This document shows positions 46,300 through 55,934 of a stretch of DNA of 64,000 nucleotides, in pieces. Below the pieces are notes generated by a model. The model did no database searches. It saw only the letters and a program-made list of their open reading frames with translations, and was not told the DNA's origin. This stretch comes from Agrostemma githago (lineage: Eukaryota; Streptophyta; Magnoliopsida; Caryophyllales; Caryophyllaceae): NCBI GenBank assembly GCA_958450325.1, contig OY288248.1, positions 1,550,001-1,614,000 on the forward strand. The letters run 5' to 3'. Position 1 is the first letter of the stretch; the number at the start of each line of letters is the position of its first letter. Made by a program: the position numbers and the translations under genes.

Positions 46300-46629
46300 T
46301 GTAACACCCCAACCCAAATTTAGGACTGAAAATGTTAACTGCGGTAGCTTGCCAGGCTTTGTACTGGTCCCACAGACCAACACAAGTCCTTTCATTTCAG
46401 CGCATTTTGGCCTCACTCATGCACATTTCGGAAACCTTCCCAGGAGGTCAGCGGCCTTAGATTACTCCCAACCAAGCACGCTTAACTGCGGAGTTCTTTT
46501 GCATAGACAACCAGAAAAGAAAGTGCACTTTGTTGATATAAGTAGTACTTCAAAAACCCTTTAAGCAAAGCCGCTCATAAATAGAACATCTTCAATTAAC
46601 ATGAAGTGTTTCATATTTAACCCATTACA
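46300..46629 (-). mobile_element. Cassandra-type TRIM LTR with 5S rRNA-like segment
   Basis: Spans TGTAACACCCC to CCCATTACA (330 bp), TG..CA ends. On the minus strand the part at about 46438-46505 reads gaactccgcagttaagcgtg then cttgg, and further gacctcctggg, matching the 5S rRNA internal promoter and 3' region. LTRs carrying 5S sequence define Cassandra elements. Confidence 0.85.
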
Positions 46630-46837
46630 TGCGCATCCCGAAAACCTTCCTAGGAGGTCACCGGCCTTAGATTACTCACAACCAAGCACGCTTATCTGCG
46701 AAATTTTGTTGCATGAACAACCAGAAAAGAAAGTACACTTTGTTGATATGAGTAGTACTTCAAATCCCTTCAAGCAAAGCTCATAAATATGAAATCTTCA
46801 ATTAACATGGGTGTTTCATATTTAACCCGTTATAACA
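46630..46837 (-). mobile_element. Second, truncated Cassandra-type LTR joined directly to the first
   Basis: Repeats the portion from atg.gcat..cgaaaaccttcc through the 5S-like segment to ..aacccgttataaca, lacking the first about 125 bp of its neighbour. The abutting head-to-tail copies suggest tandem duplication or unequal recombination. Confidence 0.8.
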
Positions 46838-47341
46838 TTACGAAAGATGACGAAGAAAAGCTGCAAAACTACATGTTGGTGCATGCTAAGGGCCTATAAC
46901 TTTAAATTGATCCATTATTATATATTTATATTTATATATATGAAGGCCCACCCCCTTTTGTTAACTTTGTTGTTTCATCAATGATGATGGATGTGTTGAG
47001 AGTGAAAAGCTACCAATGCAAAGGGACACATTTTAGTGCGTGAAGAATCTTTGAAATTGGAGGACAAACTTGAAAGAATGAAAGAAATTGTAAATGATAG
47101 CATTGCTATGATGTGAGTATATGTGTGATTATGAAAATTGGAGTTATGTGTTTGGAGTAAGTTATTAAAGGCCAACTAGGGTAAAATTTTTTTTAGAAAT
47201 TATTCTTGTTTTCGTGATGGAAATATCTGTCATATTGTTATAACAGATCAAATATTTATTCATTTTGAGAAGAAAAAAAAAAACAAAAAAAAAAACATCG
47301 TTCTTCCCTAGAAAGAATGTTTTGGTCTTCATCTGATCACT

Positions 47342-47609
47342 TGAAACATCTCATATTGATTGAAGATGTCTTATTTATGAATTTAAATGATTAGTGCTTA
47401 AACGGATTAAAGTAATACTCATATCAACAAAATACACCTTCTTTTCTTGTTATCCATGCAAAAGAACTCAACAGTTAAGCGTGCTTGACTGAGAGTAGTC
47501 TAAGAATGGGTGATCTTATGTGACCCATGTTGGTCTGTGGGATCTGTATAGAGCCTAGCGAGCCACCGCGACTAACATTTTCGGCTCTAGTTTTGGCCGG
47601 TGTGTTACA
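47342..47609 (+). mobile_element. Cassandra-type LTR in the opposite orientation
   Basis: Plus-strand copy with ccatgcaaaagaactc, agttaagcgtgcttgactga, gagagtagtctaagaatggg, tgatctt and the end gccggtgtgttaca. More diverged than 46300-46837. The left end is uncertain. Confidence 0.8.
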
Positions 47610-47623
47610 TCACTAAATAAGTA

Positions 47624-47860
47624 CTCACTCCGTTCCATTTGATTGTTTGCAGTGGTTTTTTAGGCACTATTCAATGTAACTTTTAATGTAAAAGATAAAA
47701 ATATAGTCATGTGAGATACTGTTTTAATTGTCTAATCGAGTACGTTATAAATATCAAATTTTTATAATTTTTAGAAATATGTAACTAAAAATATAGACAA
47801 AAAACATGCATTGACAAGTGTGAAAAAGTAAATGCAAATAATCAAATGGAACAGAAAGAG
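47624..47860. mobile_element. Stowaway-type MITE, complete
   Basis: Left end CTCACTCCGTTCCATTTGAT, right end atcaaatggaacagaaagag, TA at 47622-47623 and 47861-47862. Same interior family as 6659-6915 (tagtcatgtgagatact, gcattgacaagtgtgaaaaa). Confidence 0.9.
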
Positions 47861-48796
47861 TAGTTCAGTATTTCCTCGTTGTAAACTTGTAATAATGTGA
47901 CAGATAATCCGTCACAAGGAAGAACAACAGAAAAAATATAGGGAACTTAACTATGTAGGCCAATTTTAGGGAAAAAATAGTTAAATTAAAGACCAACTAG
48001 CTTAATTAGGGAATAAAATAGGCAAAGTAATGTAACCTAATTTAAGTATATTTAGGAAGTTGTTGAACTTTGTGAACACGATTGTTGAGTTACAGTGAAA
48101 AGTTTACTCAATAATTTTCTACGATAACTCAACAATTTTGCAAAGATTTAAACAAGTAAGATTGTATAAATTAAAGGGTTATTTCATGGAATAATACCAA
48201 TTATATGTGTGCTTCTTAAAATAATCAAAACTATACGTAATCTCATTTTAATATGAACTACGCATTCATTAATCTCGTTTTGTTATGTATGAAATTATGA
48301 CTTGCTATTACAGGTCATAATGACTTGTTGTGACTTTCTAGGGTTTTATTAGGTCTGTTGCAGTCATCGTGAAAGCCAAAATAACAATAAAAACATTTTT
48401 TTTCATAGTTTCTATAAGACTAAATGAAAAAGAAATGAAAGATGAATTTTCGGTAAATTCAATTTTTTTTTCAATGGCTGAAAATGAACACGAAAAGTAA
48501 ATCAGAAGAAGAAGAGTTAGAGAAAGAGTTGAATAAGGATGGTTCAACAGGTACCCGGTCACTCATAGCAAAGCGAGGTTAATGAAGACCTAGTTCGTAT
48601 TAAAATAAGATTACGTATAGTTTGTATTAATTTAAGAAGCACACGCATAGTTGATATTATTCTCATGAAATAACCCTAAATTAAAACTTGTATTACTGTA
48701 CATATAATCGGGCAGTGATATAATTGTTTTATCCATTAAATTAAAGCTAGTTTTCATTTTGAAGACCCGTGCTTTGAATAACTATGGTAACGTAAA
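47861..48796. other. Gene-free spacer
   Basis: AT-rich; no gene supported. The minus-strand open frame at 48338-48562 has no recognisable motif. Confidence 0.45.
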
Positions 48797-49033
48797 TAGA
48801 GAAAGTTCATCCTTTTAGAGATTATTTCATCAGATCTATAGATTTCTTCGCGAGAGGTTGTGTCAATAAACAGCGATATATAGAAGGCTGTGCAGAAGCG
48901 CGTTATTCTGATAATGATATTTGTCTTGTTCTTTATTTATTTTTTACAAATCTGTATTCAGTTCATTTTGACATCATTTGTAGATGCCAGATGACTTATT
49001 ATTAATGATATTTATCTTCACTTCAAAAAAAAC
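48797..49033 (+). mobile_element. 5'-truncated copy of the 40969 retroposon
   Basis: Matches the last about 240 bp of the 40969-41550 element (catcagatctatagatt, cgatatatagaa, tgcagaagcg, tttgtagatgcc, cttcac then A run). Flanked by 17-bp near-copies aactatggtaacgtaaa (48780-48796) and aactatgataacctaaa (49034-49050), 15 of 17 identical. Confidence 0.85.
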
Positions 49034-49050
49034 AACTATGATAACCTAAA

Positions 49051-49859
49051 ATATACTTCGTAATATAATCAAATTAAATTTTTCTAAATTGTATTTACAA
49101 AAAAACTTCATCAAAATTCTTTTTTTTGTAGATGAAGTTTTTATCACACACGTTTCTCGTATGTCATAACATAAACAATGTTTTTTTTTTTCTTTTTTTT
49201 TTTAAGAGTACAAAATCTAAGTAAATGAGTAGAACGTGTGGGTTTACGATATTCAACCTAAGATTTGGTCAAGTTTTAACTATTCAACAATTGAAACATG
49301 TTCATCTTTCTTTGAATGATTACTACCACTATAAATCAAAATTACAATTTCCTTTAAAAAAAAATAAAAATAAAACTATGATTTACTTTACTTAGTCGTA
49401 TTATATTAGAATTAGAATCGAACGAACTTGGTGCGTATCGATTCTTCATAATATATCTGATCTGTTTGAACCATAAGATTAACACATTTTCGATATCCTG
49501 GTAATACTTTTCTGAATCGTAAAACCACTTTCAATTGACCAAAATATGCTCAAAAAGTAAGATTGTAGGTAAACATTAAGGGTTATCATGACTCTTGAGA
49601 CTCGTGAGTAGCAATGATATGTAGAAGTGTCGTTAGTCTCCTGGTAAACAGTTTTAGGATAAATAATGTTAGATCACTAACCTTGTAAAACCCATCTTTA
49701 TAAAACCGTTTTGTTTCAGAACCTGTAACCCATCTTTATTACTACTTTATATCGCAAATCAACTAGTTTTGGTGCTCAATCGACCAACCCACCTCACCCC
49801 AGATTACTCATATTTAATTTTTAACAGTTGATCTGTCACAAAGTTATCAAGTAAATTAG
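49051..49859. other. Gene-free spacer
   Basis: AT-rich, with a T-rich run near 49183-49203. The first copy of the SINE target duplication ends it (49834-49859). Confidence 0.45.
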
Positions 49860-50049
49860 CTACCATTTTGGTGCGCTCTGGGTAAACCCTCGGGTGTACG
49901 CGACAAGCTCGAAGTCTAGAAGGCATAGTCTCAAGACATACAACTTCCACAAGTTCGCGCTTGCAGGGGCTTGAACCTGAGACCCTTGGGGCCAATGACC
50001 ATAAGTTTTAACCACTAGGCAGCACCCTTATGGACAGTACGAGAAACTT
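49860..50049 (-). mobile_element. tRNA-derived SINE with 26-bp target duplication
   Basis: On the minus strand, CTGCCTAGTGG (50012-50022) resembles the pol III A-box, and GGTTCAAGCCCC (49967-49978) the B-box, at tRNA spacing. The surrounding taagggtgctgcctagtggt and ggtctcaggttcaagcc look like a tRNA body. The same 26 bp (tgtcacaaagttatcaagta then aattag) flank it at 49834-49859 and 50050-50075 without a mismatch. Confidence 0.82.
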
Positions 50050-50075
50050 TGTCACAAAGTTATCAAGTAAATTAG

Positions 50076-51422
50076 TACAACAAAAATTTAACAAATTTGT
50101 ACATACAACTGGTGATATAATATTGTTCTCGATATCTTCATCACAACGGTTCAAGTATCGAAATCTCAACCCCTTCATTTCTCACTAAAGTTCATTGGTA
50201 GATTAATGATGTGGGTCACTCATTGTACAAATCAAAGAGAGAGAGAGAGAGTTAGTACTTGTACTACTAGACTACTACCAAAACGTTAAAGGACGTCACC
50301 AAAGTGAAAACCTTCAACAAATTAATGCTTTGTCTAACACCAACACTAATACGAACTAACGGGTCAAGTATCATATCATATACATGTACGGATCAGATAC
50401 TTTATTCTTTTTAACGATATATGACTTGCTGTATCTAGACCTGACAAAACTGACTTGACCAGTATAAGTTCACATGAAGTCTCAAACTTTACTCGACACT
50501 TGAATTGAAGACCCGAATTCACCCGGCCTAAACCGAAACTGATCGATCCCGAATATTATTATAGAAAACGAGTTGACATCTATTATCCCTGAAAAGTTGA
50601 AATAGCAACCACGAAATGATCTGACCCTATCCGAAGTCAGCCAGATTTGTATATATAAACTGAAAGTGGCCCGCTCGAAGATGATTTGACACATACCCGA
50701 CCTAGTTAACCTGTTTGGCTGTTTGCCTTGCCCGAGCACGGTACGACGGATCAACTGGACGTGTTTCGTGCCTAGACACATGTGATGACCATGTCGAGGC
50801 ACGATCCAAACACGGCCCAACCGTTAAAGTGCAAGTTGTAATTAATATCCATCACAAGAGAGACAGTATGTACACAATGAGCCATGTGTCATGGGTCCTA
50901 TACCTCGGTGTGGAGGTCGAAGTTGGGTCTGGCCCAAGCACGGCACGACAGATCCCCCGACTGTATGTATTCTGTCCTTGTATCATGTCAAAGCACGGTC
51001 CAATCACAGCTCGACATGTCAAACTACTGCGAACTGTAATTGTATATATCCGTCACAAGAGAGATCGTATACTGTTACGAAACCTTCAAATGAGTGAAAA
51101 ATTGGAGTATGTGTTGTAATGTTATGTCATTTCTAATAATCTAAAATCTTTCTTCAATTCATAATTTTCAACAATGCATTGAAGTACTCAGTTTTCATAC
51201 GCCATACGATCACACTCACTCACTCACTCTTCTATCATCGCCATTATTTCTGACATAATCGCAGAAGCCCACAGCCCCCCTCGTACAAAATATTATTATT
51301 CACTAAACGACAACTTGCTTTGGTAACCAAATCGATCATACATATTCTACACCGAGTAGAAATAAGTCTATCTTCTAACGGATATATATATCCATTACAA
51401 ATCAATGACAGAACATCCTAAG
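50076..51422. other. Gene-free spacer with a GCACGGYACGAC-rich patch
   Basis: No gene supported. Two loosely similar halves near 50735-50880 and 50930-51060 share ccgagcacgg.acgac and atccatcacaagaga, related to 24535-24870. A short GA repeat lies near 50238-50252. Confidence 0.45.
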
Positions 51423-51674
51423 CAGGGCCGACCAATAAAATTTGGAGATCATGTTCCAACTTCAATATGGAGGCCCTTAGTACAATAAAAAATTACTAGC
51501 CCTTAGTATTACAGGAATTGCACCCAGAACCTTAAGATCAACATTAACTATCTTAAGACTACACCAATGTACCACTTTTGCTAATTTTGTATAATCAATA
51601 TAGATATAGAAGCTCTTCACCTACTTGGGACCTGGTTCCTAGAACCGAATGGATCACCCTATGGGTCGACCCTG
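51423..51674. mobile_element. Non-autonomous hAT-type element, 252 bp, 8-bp target duplication
   Basis: Ends CAGGGCCGACC and GGGTCGACCCTG (inverse CAGGGTCGACCC). ATCCTAAG flanks it at 51415-51422 and 51675-51682. No coding capacity. Confidence 0.85.
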
Positions 51675-51712
51675 ATCCTAAGAAACTTTTGTAGTACTAG
51701 CCGTAAATATTA

Positions 51713-51931
51713 CTCATTTCGTTCAAGATAAGGTACCCTTTTATCTTTTTGACACTGTTCACAATCAAGGAGAACTTTCGATATATCCACGTGGGATCTT
51801 CTTTGATTCGTCTTTAGAAATACATGATTTTTATTAATATATTATGAAAGATATTAACGATGCAAAATGTTGAGTGTTGGCAAACGTGAAAAGGCCAAAG
51901 AGAAGATTGGACTTAGCTTGAACGGAGGAAG
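51713..51931. mobile_element. Stowaway-type MITE with diverged ends
   Basis: Left end CTCATTTCGTTCAAGATAAG, right end cttagcttgaacggaggaag, TA at 51711-51712 and 51932-51933. Interior akin to the other family members (cgtgggatct.ctttgattcg, aaatgttgag..gtg). Confidence 0.78.
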
Positions 51932-51956
51932 TACTCTATGTTGAGTAGGTGTACTG

Positions 51957-52250
51957 AGAGGCGATATTAACACTTGTTGAGAGACCAGTTATAATTTGAT
52001 GTTACAGTGGTACCAAACCTAATGAAAATAAGTACGTTTAATATAAAATGCAGTAGTACAGAGTAAGTAATAAAAATGATCACAACTACGATAAAAGGGG
52101 TATGTTTGTTATAAATACAGGTAAAAAATGAAGTGATTATTTTGGGAGACAGGTAATAATAAAAACAGGTACGAATAATACATAAATAGGTACAACAAAA
52201 GTGGTACAAAATATATCAATAAATTATTGAGAGATCCTATCTGTGGATAT
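51957..52250. repeat. Inverted-end repeat, partner of 31738-31985 in reverse orientation
   Basis: Carries gagagaccagttataa at one end and attattgagagatcc at the other. On the reverse strand it reads like 31738-31985. Several ggtac motifs recur inside (gtggtacc, aggtacgaat, aggtacaac). Confidence 0.6.
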
Positions 52251-52496
52251 TATTATTTGACAGATTATAAATATGTGACGGATATATCAGTAGGAAACGG
52301 AAATTTGGCATCTCAAACCAATTGTGTTTTTTTTTTCTTTTACTTTGTGTGTGTAAGAAAGTGATTAATTACGTGTAAAACAATTCTTCTTTAACACTTA
52401 AGATTAAGACTTGTTAATCATCCCAATGCAAATTTAATGTGTTTGCTTTATCAAGGATTATATGTTTGAATGGGAATTAATTAAATAGATAAGGAT

Positions 52497-53020
52497 AATG
52501 TTACGTACAATTTTAAGACTGTATTTAAAGAGTTAAATTTTTCAAAACCTGATATATTGATATAAGAACTGATGACAAAATTGCACGAAATTAAAACAAT
52601 TAATGAAAATACAGAATACTTCGTATTAAGAATTATAACAACCTACAGCTGTATCATTAAACAACGATAGGTTAAAAGAGGATGTGCAGAAGCGGAGATC
52701 AAAATCTTAGTGAGAGATCTTTTTTTTAATGAGAATTTATTTTACTCAAATCTTATGGTATTGTATTCGTTCAGTTTCGATATAAGTTTTAGATGTTATA
52801 TGATTTTTTATTAATGAAATTAAATGATCTTTTCGCTCAATTTTTTTTTTATAACAACCTTGTAAGGATAAGGATAATATTACGTACGATTTTAAGACTG
52901 TATTTAAAGAGTTAAATTCTTCAAAATCTGATTTTGATATAAGAACTGGTGACAAAATTGCACAAAATTGAAACAATTATTGGAAATACAGAGTATTAAT
53001 TAAGTAATAATAACAACCTT
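52497..53020. repeat. Two dispersed copies of a 155-bp AT-rich unit
   Basis: Copies 52497-52649 and 52867-53020 share ttacgta, ttttaagactgtatttaaag, agttaaat, gatataagaact and acaaaattgcac. The block resembles that at 62210-62635. Confidence 0.85.
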
Positions 53021-54289
53021 GTAACTTCGATTTTTTAGATTTTGAATAATCTACCTCATATTGTTTCGATACGAATATTCTGAAATCATAATTATATCAT
53101 AATCTCAATAAATCAATAATTACGTGAAAATTACGGAATCATAAAAATACCGTGTGCGCAGACTTAAAAAAAATGATATCGCGTGAAATGTGGTAAAAAG
53201 TTTAGATGTACAACATGAATATTTTTGTGAATTATTTGAAGAACTAAAATTGCGAAAATTTTATTGACGGGTCACTATTTTACTTTGATTGGTACGGTTG
53301 TACTAATCTGTACATCGACTTCTTTTATGTGCGCCTATAAAGAGAATAACGATGAGATCAAAAAGGGTAAAAATGCTCTATATATGTTATTGATCCAATA
53401 CAACACACGAAGTCCATACTATACATCTGCACCCACGATATATTTGACAGTTAAAATAGCTTTGGAACATAATTTTAACCTAAACCTGGAAATTGAAAAG
53501 AATTTGGAAAATATTTCAGGTTATCAAAACCATTAACTGATCCTCAACTTCGGGGTTAAATTATTGATTAACATAACATTATCACAAAATATCATAACCG
53601 TCGTGGCATTAATTAAACTGAAAAATTAAGTTTTTTCGTCTTCTTATTCAAACAATTGAAAATTCAAGGCAAAGTATACAAGACAATCGTGTTTTAAAAT
53701 ATAAGATCAGTAAATAAGTCGTCAACATTTAGCTTAAATTTTACTCTAAATCTCTAATATATACTGTAGTTACATCATCCTCGAGAAAATAAAAATATAA
53801 CCCTACCTTTCCCATCCCAATCTCTAACACAAATTATTGGTCAAAACAAATACTAGTATATTTCATATTCGTCTTAAACATAAAAATAAAAAATTATATA
53901 TACTTCGTAATATAATTATAATTGAAAAACGGTATAATATCAGTTATTTATATATATATATGAATGTGAATTTATATATCTTCTATAAAATGAGTTCACG
54001 ATAATTTTACTATGAAACGTTTCACATATAATAACCAGCTCTTATATGAGAGATCTTGCAATAAAATTACCGTGAAATTGACTGATAGGAGTTTTTTTTG
54101 TAATGTTATGATTAGATGTCATTTTCATATGAGATGTGGATTAACACAACAAAGACTTCAACATGCAAATACAACAAGTTGAGGGATTATGAAGCAAAAA
54201 GTTTTCTCAAACAAGGGAAAAAAATTTGAAAACGACTTACATCTAAATTTTTCCATTTGCTATCACTTACCACTAATATATTCTTCTTC
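53021..54289. other. Gene-free AT-rich spacer
   Basis: The open frame 53264-53536 (90 codons) has a hydrophobic start but matches no family I recognise and lacks supporting context. Nothing else seen. Confidence 0.4.
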
Positions 54290-55040
54290 AAATTATAATA
54301 AAAAATCAAATTACGTTAGTCAATAATTTACGTTTCTATTTTAAATATATTTTATCCTCACTATTTTGTCGTTTGATGATAAAAAAAAAATGATTTATCG
54401 TTTTTCTCTGCCTTAATATTCGTGTATAAAATAACCGTAAATAAATGTTTAGTAATGGAGTATTCATTTGCGATTATAGTTAGATGAAACAATAATTTAC
54501 CTTTCTATTACACGTCAGTCAATAATTTATTATTCTATTTTAGATATATTTTATCCTCGCTATTTTATCGTTTAACGATAAAAAAACAATTTATCGTTTT
54601 TCTCTGGCTTAATATTCGTGTATAAAACAACCGTAAATAGACGATTAATGATATTTTATTTACGATTATAGTTAGATGAAACAATAATTTACCTTTCTAT
54701 TAGACGTCAGTCAATAATTTATTACATTCTATTTTAAATACTCCATTTTATCCTCACCATTTTATCGTTTAAAGGAAAAAAACAATTTCTCTTTTCTATC
54801 TGCCTTCATATTCGTGTATAAAAAACAACCGTAAATACACTTTTAATACGAAATAATATTTTATTTACAATTATAGTTAGATGAAACAATAATTTACGTT
54901 TCTATTTAGAAGTCAGTCAATAATTTAAATTTCTATTTTAAATAATATTTTATCTTCATTATTTTATCATTTAATGATAAAAAATAATTTCTCATTTCTC
55001 TCTGAATATTCGTGTATAAAACAACCGTAAATGGACGTTT
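54290..55040. repeat. Tandem repeat, 4 units of about 190 bp
   Basis: Shared blocks: gtcagtcaataattta, ttttatcctca.tattttat, cgttta.cgataaaaaa, tctctg.cttaatattcgtg, tataaaacaaccgtaaat and tagttagatgaaacaataat. Confidence 0.93.
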
Positions 55041-55934
55041 TCCATCAATTTTTTCATGTTATTGACACATTATTAACATATAACGTTAAAACAGATATAT
55101 ATACTCATCTTAAACAAAAACCCTACTAATTTTTTTTTTCTCAAAGGTGGGGTCACTTTTCTTTATAATTGACACTCAACCCATCTTTTTATAAAGACCC
55201 ACAAAAGCTCCACACCATTTCCCAAGTTTTTCCCACTTCAAAAAAAAAAAAAACCTCTCCTTTTTTTCCCTCCTACTACTTCAAATAACAAACAAAAAAT
55301 CATCACATTCATGGGTAGTTTTTTTTTCAAGTAAAACAACACTAACTTAACTCAAACACTACCCAAAATTCCAAAATAAATAAAATAGCAAAAAAATAAA
55401 TAAAATTGTGAATTTTTTTTTTGGGGGTTTATTGGGATTGAGAAAATGACTAAATTCTGCAGAAGTAGCATATGATATGACTCAATTATTCATATGGTGA
55501 CATGGGTTTTTGCATGTGGGTTTTTTAGTGGTTTCTTTTGATAATTTTTTTTCTTTTTTTTTTTTTATAAACAAGAATTTTTTTTTGAGAAAGTTTTGAT
55601 CTTTCATTCAACCCTCTTTTTCTTTCTTTTTTCTTGTTTTTTTAGCTTTTTTTTGGGATTTTTTTGAGTGTTTTGAGAGATCCAATTTGTAATCTTTTAG
55701 CTAATTTCAATTGGGTTTTTTTGAGGCAAAAGTTTGAGCTTTTTTTCTTCAATTTCCACAAAGCTTGTTTCTTTGATCAAGGTACATACTTACTTACTTA
55801 CTCCTCTGTCTCGATTATTTGTTTATATTCAAATTAAAATACTCGTGATATAAAAGATAAACAAATGAACGAGACGAGATTGATTGATTGATTGATGAAT
55901 GGTGTGTTTTTGGGTTTTTTTGAAGGTTTTTTGA
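55041..55934 (+). other. Promoter and 5' leader of the zinc-finger gene, with probable leader intron
   Basis: From about 55190 (cccataaaga / ctataaagac-type motif, ttttataaagac at 55190-55201 as TATA candidate) the sequence is a long T/C-rich leader. A probable leader intron runs from gatcaag/gtacat (55781) to ttgaag/gttttttg (55925), ending 9 bp before the ATG. Confidence 0.5.
55805..55885. mobile_element. Short palindromic MITE in the leader intron, family of 35775
   Basis: Arms gtctcgattatttgtttat and ataaacaaatgaacgagac are inverted repeats around an AT-rich 28-bp core. Confidence 0.7.

Noticed and set aside
46438..46505. A functional 5S rRNA gene
   Set aside because: Only part of the 5S sequence is present, it is diverged, and it lies inside an LTR-like element with TG..CA ends.
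53264..53536. 90-codon frame with a hydrophobic start
   Set aside because: No recognised family, no splice or promoter context, AT-rich setting; left as spacer.
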